Source: UKL13-2 sp038321965
GTDB lineage: Bacteria > Pseudomonadota > Gammaproteobacteria > Burkholderiales > Usitatibacteraceae
Assembly: GCA_038321965.1 (NCBI GenBank)
Contig: JBBQFL010000001.1
Span: 1-64,000, forward strand
Direction of reading: 5' to 3'
Length of the DNA stretch: 64,000 nt
In this document: positions 31,579-40,833 of the stretch, one piece after another
How positions within the stretch are numbered: the stretch's first letter is position 1
How the letters are laid out: each line of letters starts with the position of its first letter
Made by a program: the position numbers and the translations under genes
Notes under the pieces: model-generated
The model's input: only the letters and a program-made list of their open reading frames with translations
The model's database searches: none
Told to the model about the DNA's origin: nothing

Positions 31579-31784
31579 GCGCAATGCTGCACAAACAGGT
31601 GATGACCAGCCAGCATAAATTCAACAAACTCTAGCACTGGTGAGGCTTACCGGCTGAAAACGCCTGTGAATGCCCGTGGATGCTTGTGTTTCAAATTCGG
31701 CGTGAGTCAACGGGGGGGGCAGCTGTTGCCCGAGTGCTAGACTCTTCGCGGAACCTTAAACGGCGGTTTTTTTGGTGTCTACAG
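31579..31784. other. Spacer containing a palindromic repeat copy
   Basis: No gene is seen. A member of the palindromic repeat family occupies 31631-31702 (listed separately). A G-run at 31710-31718 and a T-run near 31767-31773 are the only other features. Confidence 0.4.
31631..31702. repeat. Member of the palindromic intergenic repeat family
   Basis: The left part CTAGCACTGGTGAGGCTT with CCGGCTGAAA and the right part TGCTTGTGTTTCAAATTCGG match the corresponding halves of the copies at 6734, 46263 and 61681. The internal pairing is poorer here than at 6734, so this copy is decayed. Confidence 0.55.
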
Positions 31785-31961
31785 CTAGCGAAGTGCTTCA
31801 CCCTATAGGCGACTGAAAAACGCGCATTTTCCGCCGATTCTGCGTTGCAAATGCTCTCAATAGCGGAGCTATAGCTTTGCTGTAGTTAGCAAACCCGGCC
31901 TTGATTGGACGAAAAATCCATCGTTTTTATGAGTCGCATCAAGAGTGAAGCACTACACTAG
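31785..31961. mobile_element. MITE-like element, 177 bp with 17-bp terminal inverted repeats
   Basis: CTAGCGAAGTGCTTCAC at 31785-31801 is the reverse complement of GTGAAGCACTACACTAG at 31945-31961 at 15 of 17 positions, including 10 contiguous bases. The interior has no gene. Size and layout fit a miniature inverted-repeat element. I do not see a clear target-site duplication. It ends 46 bases before the histidine kinase start and may supply its promoter. Confidence 0.45.
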
Positions 31962-32007
31962 TCGGCGGCAGGTGGCTGATACAGTCGACAACGGAAGCGG
32001 AGTGGAA

Positions 32008-33132
32008 ATGACGATCAATATCCTCGATGAACTTGCACGGCTCATCGAGCAAGAGCGGGATGCGCTGCTCACCCGGTGGCGGGAACAGGTTCGTGAACTC
32101 CCTGCGGCGCGGAATCTCGACGCACCGACATTGAACGATCACATACCCGATTTACTCGCGGAACTTGCAGTTGCCCTCCGATCGAAGTCAGAAGAGACGA
32201 TCGCGCATGCTTTACACGATGGTAGTCCGCCCGAACACGGCTTGCAACGGGTCAAAGATGCATTCGACATCGAAGAAGTCGTCGCCGAGTACAACATCCT
32301 GCGTGGCTGCATACATGACCTGGCAGACCGGAACGGGTTGAATCTGCAAGGGCGTCCGTTCCACATCCTGAACCGCGTCTTCGATGTATCGATCGGTTCG
32401 GCCGTGGAGTCGTTCGCGACTCAGAAGGCACTCGAGGTCCAGCACCGCCGGCAGGAGTACCTGGCGTTCGTGGCACATGACCTGCGCACTCCCCTCAATG
32501 CCATTTCGCTCTCCGCGCGGGTACTGGAGATGATTCTTTCCCGTGACGGTACTGATACGCTACAGTCAACCCAGATGTTGAAGGCGCTCAGCCGGAACGT
32601 TAAGCACCTTGAGGCATTGGTACGCAAGGTGCTCGAGGAGAATACGAATCTCGAAACCGAGGTGGGGATCAAGCTGGAGTGTCGGGAGTTCGACCTCTGG
32701 CCGCTGATCGAGGCCCTCATTCACGATATCCAACCAGTCGCCGGCTCATCCAGCACGCGACTGACCAACGACGTGTCCGAGGAATTCGTCGTCTATGCTG
32801 ATGCCAGTTTGCTGCGGCGTGTTTTCCAGAACTTGATCGCCAACGCGATCTCCTACACGCCGCGCGGCGAGGTCATCATCGGCGCGTCGCTTACGGGTGA
32901 TGGACGTGCAGTAGAGTGTTTCGTCCGCGACAACGGAGCGGGGATACCGGCGGACCGCTGCAGTACTGTGTTCGATAAACACGAAACGGATCCCGACAAA
33001 GGGGGCGGGTTGGGGCTCGGACTCGCCATCGTCAAGACGTTCGTCGAGGCACATGACGGGGCTGTGATCGTGGAGAGCGAGCTGGGAGTCGGCTCGACAT
33101 TTCGGTTTACGCTCCCCGGGCGACGGCTTTAA
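32008..33132 (+). CDS. Histidine kinase with N-terminal RsbRD_N-type domain
   Basis: The 374-residue soluble kinase starts at ATG 32008, with GGAG seven bases ahead; earlier in-frame starts lie inside the MITE-like element. Residues about 5-135 are an all-helical RsbRD_N-like (globin-related) domain beginning LARLIEQERDALLTRWREQV. The H-box is YLAFVAHDLRTPLNAISLSA, and the ATPase boxes are NLIANAISYTP, VRDNGAGIP and GGGLGLGLAIVKTF. No membrane helix is present, so it senses a cytoplasmic signal. No response regulator gene is adjacent, making it an orphan. Confidence 0.85.
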   Translation: MTINILDELARLIEQERDALLTRWREQVRELPAARNLDAPTLNDHIPDLLAELAVALRSKSEETIAHALHDGSPPEHGLQRVKDAFDIEEVVAEYNILRGCIHDLADRNGLNLQGRPFHILNRVFDVSIGSAVESFATQKALEVQHRRQEYLAFVAHDLRTPLNAISLSARVLEMILSRDGTDTLQSTQMLKALSRNVKHLEALVRKVLEENTNLETEVGIKLECREFDLWPLIEALIHDIQPVAGSSSTRLTNDVSEEFVVYADASLLRRVFQNLIANAISYTPRGEVIIGASLTGDGRAVECFVRDNGAGIPADRCSTVFDKHETDPDKGGGLGLGLAIVKTFVEAHDGAVIVESELGVGSTFRFTLPGRRL

Positions 33133-33290
33133 CAACAGCGCCCAACCAGACGCTGCTGCAGACAGGCACCGCCCCAACACCAGGGGTCAAACTCTTTCAC
33201 TGAATACACGGCATCATTGAGTCTTACTCAATAGCTTTTCTTTCCCGTCCGTCGCCGCATCAGACTTCCCCGCCTTAGACAATTATTGTG

Positions 33291-33569
33291 ATGCAATCCC
33301 TCCTTTCCCTCACTGACCTCATCGGCTGGCTCGTCTCAATCTGCATCGGCGGTGCCGGCGTTTACGAGCTCATGGGCGGGCGCCGCGTGCGGGCGTCAGC
33401 ATTGCTCGGCGGAGCGATATTATGGGTAGTGATTACGCTGGTAGTGATTGCACTTTCGCGTGGCGGTGGTGGTCTTGCCTGGCTGTTGCTGCTGTATTAC
33501 GTCGCCATTGCCTGGCTGGTGCGTAATGTCTTCCTCATGCTGGGCAAGCCCGATATGGATGTTCGCTAG
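33291..33569 (+). CDS. Small hypothetical membrane protein (92 aa)
   Basis: Three hydrophobic segments (about residues 8-28, 38-56 and 60-82) are separated by a short basic loop GGRRVRAS and a glycine run SRGGGG. It is probably an inner-membrane protein with the C-terminus KPDMDVR outside the bilayer. The family is not recognised. ATG 33291 follows directly on an in-frame GTG at 33288. Confidence 0.55.
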   Translation: MQSLLSLTDLIGWLVSICIGGAGVYELMGGRRVRASALLGGAILWVVITLVVIALSRGGGGLAWLLLLYYVAIAWLVRNVFLMLGKPDMDVR

Positions 33570-33647
33570 CGCTGCTGTCCAATACTGTCATCAGCGTGCT
33601 CCCCACATTTTCACTTTCGCACCATTAGCAACCACGCTAAGAATCGA

Positions 33648-34832
33648 ATGACAAATTCACATCTGCTGCCAGACGCAAACGCGGAATTCGGCCACAAGCT
33701 ACGCTCGCTTTGGTCGCTCGACCCCACCATTCATTTTCTCAACCATGGCTCCTACGGCGCCACACCCCGCTACGTGCAACTGGTGCAATCGCGCTGGCGT
33801 GACGAGCTCGAATACGAGCCGGTGCGCTTCATGGGCGACGTACTTCCGGAGGCGCTGCGCGTCGCCGTAACCCATTTGGCAGCATTTGTCGGGGCGTCTG
33901 CACCGCGGCTCGCAATGGTCGAAAACGCTACGTCAGGCGCCAACGCGGTGCTGCGCTCGATCCGCTGGAAGCCGGGCGATAAAGTCGTCATCGCCAATCA
34001 TGCTTATCCAGCGGTCAAGAACACGTTGCGGTATTTGGCAGAACGCCATGGGCTGAACGTCGTCGAGGCGCAGGTACCCTGGCCGCTGGCCGGGCGAGAC
34101 GAACTGATCGACGCGTACATGCATGCTACTGAAAGCGGCGCGCGGCTGGTAATCCTCGACCATATATTTTCCCCGCTGGCGGTGCAGACGCCGATCGAGG
34201 CGATCGCCCGCGCCTGCCAGCAACGCGGCATTCAGGTACTGGTCGATGGCGCACACGCGCCGGGGCTGTTACCGCTCTCACTCGACGCACTGGGGGACAT
34301 GGGTGTGGACTGGTACGTAGGCAATTGCCACAAATGGCTTTGCGCACCCAAGGGCTGTGGATTTATCTTCGCGACGGAGGACGGGCAGCGAGGCCTTCAT
34401 CCGGCGGTGATCTCGAATTTTTTCGGTCAGGGCTTTGAGAAAGAATTCGCCTGGACCGGAACGGTCGACCCCGCCGCCAGACTGTCGATCAGTGCAGCAC
34501 TGGAATTCATCGGGGCGCTTGGCGCTGAACGCTATCGCACCGCGCTGCAAGACCAGGCGCGTGTCGCAGCTGGGATGCTCTCTGACGCGTGGGGCGTGTT
34601 CCCCGGCGCGCCGTCAGACATGTTCCTCGGGATGGTGACGTTACCGCTGCCGGTCCGCGAGCCCGCCAGCGCCGAAGCGGTTGCACGCTGGCGTCTGACG
34701 TTGCTGAAAGAACACAATATCGAAGTTCCGATCCACGCCATCAACGGCCGCTTGTGGGTACGCATTTCTGCGCAGGTCTATAACGAGCTTTCCGACTACG
34801 AGGCACTGGCCCGGGTGTTTAGCGCGCGCTAG
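33648..34832 (+). CDS. Class V aminotransferase family PLP enzyme (isopenicillin-N-epimerase-like)
   Basis: The 394-residue PLP enzyme belongs to the cysteine desulfurase/epimerase fold. Marks are FLNHGSYGATPRYVQ near the N-terminus, ENATSGANAVLRSI, LVDGAHAPGLLPL with the PLP-contacting Asp and His, and GNCHKWLCAPKGCGF with the Schiff-base lysine. The reaction may be epimerisation, lyase or transamination; members are often misnamed isopenicillin N epimerase. It ends inside the last codons of the convergent LuxR gene (14-base overlap). Confidence 0.87.
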   Translation: MTNSHLLPDANAEFGHKLRSLWSLDPTIHFLNHGSYGATPRYVQLVQSRWRDELEYEPVRFMGDVLPEALRVAVTHLAAFVGASAPRLAMVENATSGANAVLRSIRWKPGDKVVIANHAYPAVKNTLRYLAERHGLNVVEAQVPWPLAGRDELIDAYMHATESGARLVILDHIFSPLAVQTPIEAIARACQQRGIQVLVDGAHAPGLLPLSLDALGDMGVDWYVGNCHKWLCAPKGCGFIFATEDGQRGLHPAVISNFFGQGFEKEFAWTGTVDPAARLSISAALEFIGALGAERYRTALQDQARVAAGMLSDAWGVFPGAPSDMFLGMVTLPLPVREPASAEAVARWRLTLLKEHNIEVPIHAINGRLWVRISAQVYNELSDYEALARVFSAR

Positions 34833-35922
34833 CGGAAAGCTGCGCTCCCGCTAGCATCTTCGCCACCACGTCCGCCCGATCATGCGCGTCGAGCCGGATG
34901 AAGAGCTGCTTGATATGGTAATTCACGGTATTGGCGCTCACGTTCAGCGCCGCGCCAATCTGCTGATTGCTGCGCCCCCGTGCCAGCAGCATGGCGACTT
35001 CGCGCTGCTGCGGCGATATATCAAAATTGCCCATCGCTTCCGCGAACTTCAGGATCATCGGCTGTTGCCGACGGATATGCACCGCGGCGCGTGAAACGGG
35101 CGAACCCGTTTCGTCGTCAAGCGCGTACACACTCACCAGGAACCGGCCCCATGGACCGTCGATGGCGATGCGTGGTGCGGCGACCGGCTCGCCGAGAATC
35201 GCCCTTTGCAGCAAGCTCAGAAGTTGCTGCACGACCGGTGGCACCGAATCGCCGGTGACGAGCGGTGGCATGCCGGGATTAAATTCGCGCTTTAACGCCA
35301 TCGACAGAAGGTTCAGTGATTTCGCGGCGCCCTCAACAATCTGACCCTGAAAATCGACCACCACCAACCCTTCCGCGTCGGCATCAACAAACTCAACCTG
35401 TGCCAACAGCTCTTTGGGCCGGTTGACCGCGTGCGCGACGTAATGTGAAATGTCCTTGATCGCATTGCGGTCTTCGGCAGTGAACGCGCTCGCATTGCGT
35501 GGACGGTAAAGCGAAAGCTGTCCTAGGGCATGGCTCTGGTCACGAACCACGGCATACATCACATGATGCGCATCGAGGTGGCGAAGTATCTCGTTGTAGT
35601 ACGCGGTTTTGGTCAATTCAGAAGTTGGCGACGACGACGTCACCGGCTCGCTCGCACGTGCCCGCTTGAGAAAAGCCTTGCGAAACGGATGCTCGCCACC
35701 GTCGTAATAGCGTTCAAAGTAGAGGCGCATCAAATTCGGTGAAAGCATCCGGTCGGCGTAAAGATTCGTCATCTCGCCCTGGGTATCGACCCAGAAAAAC
35801 CCCGCCGAATCGGCAGATACGTATTCTCGAACCGCACGTAGCAATGCCGGCATCAGCGCCTGGCCATGTAGCCCGATGCAACACAACTGCCGTATGTGCG
35901 CCAGTTGCGTTGTACGTTTCAT
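34819..35922 (-). CDS. LuxR-family transcriptional regulator
   Basis: The 367-residue protein ends in a LuxR/GerE helix-turn-helix at about residues 300-360: ISPQQREVAMLLARGRSNQQI, then NVSANTVNYHIKQLFIRL. The N-terminal ~290 residues form no domain I can name with certainty; they include PAS/GAF-like stretches (SADSAGFFWVDTQGEM, LVVVDFQGQIVEGA). It has no receiver domain. Its ATG overlaps the stop of the response-regulator cyclase gene (ATGA), so the two are made together, which suggests it is the output of that signalling series. Confidence 0.85.
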   Translation of the reverse strand: MKRTTQLAHIRQLCCIGLHGQALMPALLRAVREYVSADSAGFFWVDTQGEMTNLYADRMLSPNLMRLYFERYYDGGEHPFRKAFLKRARASEPVTSSSPTSELTKTAYYNEILRHLDAHHVMYAVVRDQSHALGQLSLYRPRNASAFTAEDRNAIKDISHYVAHAVNRPKELLAQVEFVDADAEGLVVVDFQGQIVEGAAKSLNLLSMALKREFNPGMPPLVTGDSVPPVVQQLLSLLQRAILGEPVAAPRIAIDGPWGRFLVSVYALDDETGSPVSRAAVHIRRQQPMILKFAEAMGNFDISPQQREVAMLLARGRSNQQIGAALNVSANTVNYHIKQLFIRLDAHDRADVVAKMLAGAQLSASAR

Positions 35923-37079
35923 GATATCACGCTCACAGGTGCGGTGTCCAGCCGGTAGACACGCTGCGGCGCAGTGAGGCCGCGCAGCGCAAGCTCACCC
36001 AGCGACTCGGTCCCGTAAACACCATCGATCTCAGCGTGTACTTGCTGCGACAAATAAATTTCACCCCCCGGCGCTTCTGCACAAAGGCGCGCGGCCAGAT
36101 TGGTAACCGTGCCGATAGCGCCGTAATCGATGCGCTCTTCGAAGCCGATGGCGCCCATCGTGGCAACACCCAGAGCAATGCCGATACCGGCATTGAGTGC
36201 AAATCCCTTGCGCTGCCAGTTTGCCGACAACCTGCCTATGGCAGCGCGCATTGCGATGGCCATGTCGACGGCGCGTCGGGCTGGATCGGGAATCGGCACC
36301 GGATCGTTGAAGAACACCATCATGCCATCGCCGGTAAATCGCTCCAGCGTGCCGCCGAATTGCTCGACCAGATGCCCCATCGCAGCATGGAATTCGCGCA
36401 ACGCCTGCATCACCAACTCGGGCGCGGTCGCTTCGGAAAAAGCCGTGAAGCCGCGCAGATCGATGAATACCACCGCAATTTCGCGGCGATGCGACACCAG
36501 CGGATCCTCCGCGCCACCGGCGACGATCAAATCCGCCAGCGCTGGCGAAAGGAAGCGCTTCAAGCGCATCAGTTTTTCGCTACGGGAGACCTCGTCGGCG
36601 ACGCGTTTTTCCAGCGTTGCATTCCATGCCGCAAGCTCCGTGGCCTGCGCCTCGACCTTATCGTAAAGTTGCTTTACGCGCAGTAGCGAGCGCACCCGCG
36701 CCAACAATTCAGCCGGATGGATTGGCTTGGACAGAAAATCGTCTGCGCCGGCATCCAGACCTTTCACGCGCTCCTGATTGGGATCGAGCGCAGTCACCAT
36801 CACAATCGGTAACATGCGATGTCGCGGGTCCTCGCGCAGCGTGCGGCAGACAGTAAAACCATCCATGCCCGGCATGATGACATCGAGAAGGATCAAGTCG
36901 GGTGGTGATTCAGCGACGGCTGCAAGACACGAAGCGCCATCGTGCGCGGTACGCACCAGATAGCCATGCACCGAAAGCAGATCGCCCAGCAAGCGCCGGT
37001 TGGCCTCGTTGTCGTCAACGACAATGACGGAACCAGTATTACGTGTGCCAAGTGCGTTGGCTGGCTCTACTGTTGTCAT
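35919..37079 (-). CDS. Response regulator fused to a class III adenylate/guanylate cyclase
   Basis: The 386-residue protein starts at ATG 37079, with GGGAGGGG well placed. Residues about 15-140 are a receiver domain (VDDNEANRR, acceptor in LILLDVIMPGMDG, switch lysine in FLSKPIHP). A coiled linker leads to the cyclase domain at about 195-380. Metal-binding aspartates are in VVFIDLRGF and FTGDGMM, and the transition-state Asn/Arg pair in TNLAARL. The position that is usually the adenine-contacting lysine (DKF...GD) is Arg here (ERFTGD), so nucleotide preference is uncertain. It should make cAMP or cGMP under phosphorelay control. Confidence 0.9.
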   Translation of the reverse strand: MTTVEPANALGTRNTGSVIVVDDNEANRRLLGDLLSVHGYLVRTAHDGASCLAAVAESPPDLILLDVIMPGMDGFTVCRTLREDPRHRMLPIVMVTALDPNQERVKGLDAGADDFLSKPIHPAELLARVRSLLRVKQLYDKVEAQATELAAWNATLEKRVADEVSRSEKLMRLKRFLSPALADLIVAGGAEDPLVSHRREIAVVFIDLRGFTAFSEATAPELVMQALREFHAAMGHLVEQFGGTLERFTGDGMMVFFNDPVPIPDPARRAVDMAIAMRAAIGRLSANWQRKGFALNAGIGIALGVATMGAIGFEERIDYGAIGTVTNLAARLCAEAPGGEIYLSQQVHAEIDGVYGTESLGELALRGLTAPQRVYRLDTAPVSVIS

Positions 37080-37224
37080 CAAAGAGCCCCTCCCAGGGCC
37101 GATGAACAAATCGATGAGATAACTTGCTGAAGTTGTCACGAATGCTTAAAACTGCCTCCCCTCCCGTTCACGGGAAACAGTGCGTATGTGAGCTTTCCCC
37201 CCACACATCAAACCGCCAACACAA

Positions 37225-37596
37225 TCAAACCGGAACCATCTCTCTAATAGTACCCAAAAACGCCTTCAGATTTAAGGGTTTCGGCTCGAACCCGTCAAAG
37301 CCCGCATCGCGGATTTTTTCACGCACATTGCCCATCACCGAAGCCGTCACTGCAAGCACCCGTGTGCTGGCAATCGACGCATCGGCACGTATCTCGCGAA
37401 TTGCATCCAGGCCGGACATGCCCGGCAGGTGAATATCCATCAGCACCAGCGCCGGATGCAGCGAGCGAATCAAATCCAGCCCGATTTCACCCTGATCCGT
37501 CTCGACCACCGCATAGCCCTGATGCTCAAGCACGTCCTTCATTAGCCGGCGGCTCTTTTCATCGTCTTCCACGATCAGAATTACGGGCTTCTCCAT
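37225..37596 (-). CDS. Single-domain response regulator (CheY-like)
   Basis: The 123-residue protein is a lone receiver domain with the acid pocket VEDDEKSRR, the phospho-acceptor in LVLMDIHLPGMSG, the conserved Thr/Ala in AVTAS and the switch lysine in FEPKPLN. It starts 5 bases after the kinase stop and is therefore its most direct partner. With no output domain it probably shuttles phosphate or competes with the receiver of the following cyclase protein, 145 bases downstream. Confidence 0.92.
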   Translation of the reverse strand: MEKPVILIVEDDEKSRRLMKDVLEHQGYAVVETDQGEIGLDLIRSLHPALVLMDIHLPGMSGLDAIREIRADASIASTRVLAVTASVMGNVREKIRDAGFDGFEPKPLNLKAFLGTIREMVPV

Positions 37597-37601
37597 ATGA
37601 G

Positions 37602-39521
37602 TTATTGCACCACTCTTTGCGTAGGCGGCACAGCTGGCGGCAGGTCACGATCCGGCAAGGTGAATGAGAATGCAGCACCCTTGCCAGGTTCGCTCTCCAC
37701 CCAAATCCGGCCACCGTGCAACTCCACGAGGCGTTTCGCCAGCGAAAGACCGAGGCCGGTTCCCTCAAATTTAGCGCTGCCATCAGATTTCAGTTGGCGA
37801 AATTCCTCGAAAATCGCCGCCTGATCTTCGGCCGCAATACCCATTCCCAAATTCTTGACCGTGACCATAACGCCATTTGTATCATGTTGTGCCACCACCT
37901 CAACCCACCCGCCCGGGTAGGAAAACTTCACGGCATTGGTGAGCAAATTGATCAGAATTTGCTTAAACTTGCGTTCGTCAGCGACGATTTCCGACACTGC
38001 CGGCGCAATCTGCACGCGCAATTGCAACTGATGCCGCAGCGCACGTTCGCGTACCAGCACCAATGCGTTGTCGATTGCCAGCGGCACGCTGAATGCTGCC
38101 AAATCGAGGTCCATATGGCCTGCCTCAATCTTCGACAAATCTAGGATGTCGTTGATCAGCGAAAGCAGATGCTGGCCCGACTCGTTAATGTCTTTTACGT
38201 ACTCCCCCTGCTTGGCGTTGAGCGTGCCGAAGTATTCCTCTTTCAATACATCCGAAAAGCCGATGACCGCGTTGAGCGGCGTGCGCAGCTCGTGGGACAT
38301 ATTGGCGAGGAACTCGGATTTGTGCAGGTTGGCGAGTTCGAGTTGCGCCGTTTTCTCGGCAACTTTTTGTTCCAGGCCCGAATAGCTTTCACCCAGCCGG
38401 GCGGCCATGTCGTTGAACTGGTTTGCCAGTAGTTCGACCTCGTCATGCGTTTGCACATCGATACGCGCGCCCAGGTCTCCTGCGGCGATGCGCTGTGCAC
38501 CTGCGCTCAGCTTGAGAATCGGCGCAGCAAACGCGCGTGCAAGCAGGTAACTGACCAAAAAAGCGGCAAGCAACCCGATCACAAGCAAGCCGGCAGCACG
38601 ATAGAACGTTGCATACACCTTGCTCATCACTTCAGAATTAGGTTGCTCAATGAACATCCACCAGCCGGTCTCCGCAATCGGCACCGCACTGGTGACGACA
38701 GATCCCGATTCGATGCCGCGCGAGTGGAATAGCCGCACTTCCGGCTCGTCCGTTACCATTGCGCGATTAGGTGCGGCGAGCGACTTGGAGGCGGTTCCCG
38801 ATTTTCTGTCAGCGTTGGTTAGGGCTGCAAATGGCGGGTACTGGGAGAGGTTTGTCTGGCGCAGGACCAAGCTCAGGTTTGGGTGTGCAAGCAGCATGCC
38901 GTTGGCATCGACAACGAACGCGTTGCCAGCCTCACCAATCTTGATGCTGCGTACCAGGTCGGCGACAAACTTGAGATTCACTTCGGCGATGGTAACTATT
39001 TTTTCAGCGTCATTGCTTCGGCTGGCGATGGATACATGCGGTGCGAGGTTATCCCGAAAGTAGGTGGAGCCGTAAGCCTGCAGCTGTCCGTTCCCCGCAA
39101 ACATGACTGGCGCTGCCGCCAATTTTCTGCCAGACCTGACGCGATCCAATTCGATTCGAGATACATATAGTTCTTCAGGCCCACTGGCAGTGTATCGGGC
39201 CAATTCAACAATGGCGGGGGTCATTTTCATGACGCGATGAAACTCGTTGCGCCGGTCCTCGAGGGTTAGTTGACCGCTCTCCCAGGGCAACGAGTCAATA
39301 TCTCTCACGGCGCGTTGAACGGATTCGAGAAAGGCTTCAATTCTTGCTGCCGCCGATTTGGCCAAAGTCGCCTGGATTTCAGCGATTTGGGCTTCTTGCT
39401 CCCGATACGTAAAGTACATTTCCAACCCGCTGTACAAAGTCAGGATGACCGCGATCATGGTTGCAAGCACAAAAAAATACTTGCGATGGAGTGTGTTGGG
39501 ACGAAGGATCATCACAGGCAT
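37602..39521 (-). CDS. Membrane histidine kinase with Cache-type sensor and HAMP
   Basis: The protein has about 639 residues. A first membrane helix (about 13-35, YFFVLATMIAVILTLYSGL) and a second (about 315-338) enclose a periplasmic region of about 280 residues. Its pattern (ARYTASGPEELYVSR, GNAFVVDANGMLLAHP, ETGWWMFIEQP) is that of a double Cache sensor. HAMP follows (LARAFAAPILKLSAGAQRIAAGDLG), then a coiled coil, the H-box KSEFLANMSHELRTPLNAVIGF and the ATPase boxes NLLTNAVKFS and GTGLGLSLAKRL. The G1 box is atypical (VKNLGMGI for xDxGxGI). The start is uncertain between ATG 39521 and 39512. Confidence 0.88.
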   Translation of the reverse strand: MPVMILRPNTLHRKYFFVLATMIAVILTLYSGLEMYFTYREQEAQIAEIQATLAKSAAARIEAFLESVQRAVRDIDSLPWESGQLTLEDRRNEFHRVMKMTPAIVELARYTASGPEELYVSRIELDRVRSGRKLAAAPVMFAGNGQLQAYGSTYFRDNLAPHVSIASRSNDAEKIVTIAEVNLKFVADLVRSIKIGEAGNAFVVDANGMLLAHPNLSLVLRQTNLSQYPPFAALTNADRKSGTASKSLAAPNRAMVTDEPEVRLFHSRGIESGSVVTSAVPIAETGWWMFIEQPNSEVMSKVYATFYRAAGLLVIGLLAAFLVSYLLARAFAAPILKLSAGAQRIAAGDLGARIDVQTHDEVELLANQFNDMAARLGESYSGLEQKVAEKTAQLELANLHKSEFLANMSHELRTPLNAVIGFSDVLKEEYFGTLNAKQGEYVKDINESGQHLLSLINDILDLSKIEAGHMDLDLAAFSVPLAIDNALVLVRERALRHQLQLRVQIAPAVSEIVADERKFKQILINLLTNAVKFSYPGGWVEVVAQHDTNGVMVTVKNLGMGIAAEDQAAIFEEFRQLKSDGSAKFEGTGLGLSLAKRLVELHGGRIWVESEPGKGAAFSFTLPDRDLPPAVPPTQRVVQ

Positions 39522-39775
39522 TGTGTTAATACAAACTCCGCGCAGGAAGGCGCTGAAATCTACATGAACTCGCAAACACGCGGCAGCCGTTATCGCAGTA
39601 ACTTGAAGCAGTGGGCACCGTTTCTTGGACAGGATTACCGCCCGCAATGCGTGCTGGTCGGCTTATTTGACACGAATATTCGATATGCCGCGCAATGTTC
39701 TGATCAAATCCTACTCACACGGGTAGGAAATGGAACCGGACAAATTGACATAATGGCTTCGAACAAAGGCTGGGT
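39522..39775. promoter_or_regulatory. Spacer ahead of the Cache kinase gene
   Basis: The 254 bases between the binding-protein gene and the kinase gene contain no recognisable gene and no terminator hairpin. A kinase promoter is possible here, but no boxes are convincing; read-through from the upstream gene is equally possible. Confidence 0.35.
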
Positions 39776-40813
39776 TCAGGACATGCCTGCAGGTCGATCA
39801 GTGGTTTTGAAAAATGTATTGGTCCGAAATAACAGCGATTTCTTGAGCTTGATCGCCGATGCTGTTGCAGTTTGAAGATTGACCGCCAGCGTGAATGACG
39901 ACGGATATCGAATCGGGATTTTGCTTGGCGGCACGCCTTGCATCAACAGTAGGAGAAGTTCGGCAATCGTCTGCACTTCCGGCAACGGGTCGGCCTCGTA
40001 ACCAAGCAAGCCGCCCCATTTCACGTAGTGAGTACCATCAAAGATACTGGGCAACCGCGTTTCATTGAGGCAATCGATGATCGACAGAGGGTTGGTGCTT
40101 GTGAGCGCTGTATGCGGTACGTCAACGCCGATGCGACGCGCTGAAAGCACCGTACGTACTTGCTGCAAAACATCTTTCTTAACGTCAATTTCTGCTACAT
40201 CGATTTTCCCGATGAAACCACTCGCCGTTTGTGCCGCTGCGCGCAATTGCTTCGCCGCTTCGCCGGACGCAGACAACACCACGACTCTCTCAATTTCCGG
40301 AAATGCTTCAAACAGTATTTCCCAGCGCTTGATGTCGGTAGGCGCAAAGGACGTAAAGCCGGTGACATTGCGCAGATCGTCGGGTGCTGGCCGCACCAGA
40401 CCACTAAGCACGGGGTCGCCCGCGACAGAAAAAACGATTGGTGTCTCGTTGAGGAATTCGGCGGCCCAGATTGCCGTCGACACATTTTCCGAGACACAGG
40501 CAAAAAATGATGTTTCGCTGAGCGCGCGTTGCAGTTTTGCGCGGTCTTCCTGGACGCTGAACGGGATGACGACCAGATTCAACTTAAAACCCCGCGGAGC
40601 CAAGCGCAGGAACTCGTTCTCAATATGGAGGCGAAACTTTTCCAGCCTGGCCGGTGTCCTGCGGCTCATCAGTGCCGCGTGGATCAACTTCGTTTCCCGT
40701 CTGCTTACCGCGTTTGCGCCCGCCGCAATCGTTGCGCCGGTCACGGAAAGCGTCGCCAGCGTGACATCACACGCCAGCTTCAGCAAATACCGTCTTTTAT
40801 CGTCGAAGTTCAT
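39776..40813 (-). CDS. ABC_sub_bind-type (PF04392-like) periplasmic binding protein, probable sensor component
   Basis: The 345-residue protein begins NFDDKRRYLLKLACDVTLATL, with an RR and a hydrophobic stretch that may be a Tat-like or Sec signal. The body has the two-lobed fold pattern of the ABC_sub_bind family: RLAPRGFKLNLVVIP, SVAGDPVLSGLVRP, NVTGFTSFAPTDIKRWEILFEAFP, LSIIDCLNETRLPSIFDG and YVKWGGLLGYEAD. No ABC permease or ATPase is nearby. The next gene in the same direction is a Cache histidine kinase, so it more likely presents a ligand to the kinase than feeds a transporter. Only 20 bases separate its start from the divergent protease operon. Confidence 0.75.
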   Translation of the reverse strand: MNFDDKRRYLLKLACDVTLATLSVTGATIAAGANAVSRRETKLIHAALMSRRTPARLEKFRLHIENEFLRLAPRGFKLNLVVIPFSVQEDRAKLQRALSETSFFACVSENVSTAIWAAEFLNETPIVFSVAGDPVLSGLVRPAPDDLRNVTGFTSFAPTDIKRWEILFEAFPEIERVVVLSASGEAAKQLRAAAQTASGFIGKIDVAEIDVKKDVLQQVRTVLSARRIGVDVPHTALTSTNPLSIIDCLNETRLPSIFDGTHYVKWGGLLGYEADPLPEVQTIAELLLLLMQGVPPSKIPIRYPSSFTLAVNLQTATASAIKLKKSLLFRTNTFFKTTDRPAGMS

Positions 40814-40833
40814 TTCAGCCAGAGGAGAAAAGC
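40814..40833. promoter_or_regulatory. 20-bp gap between divergent start codons
   Basis: The two genes start back to back with only 20 bases between the ATGs. That gap is filled by the AGAGGAGAAA ribosome binding site of the rightward gene. Promoters for each side must therefore lie inside the coding region of the opposite gene, which ties their expression together. Confidence 0.6.
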
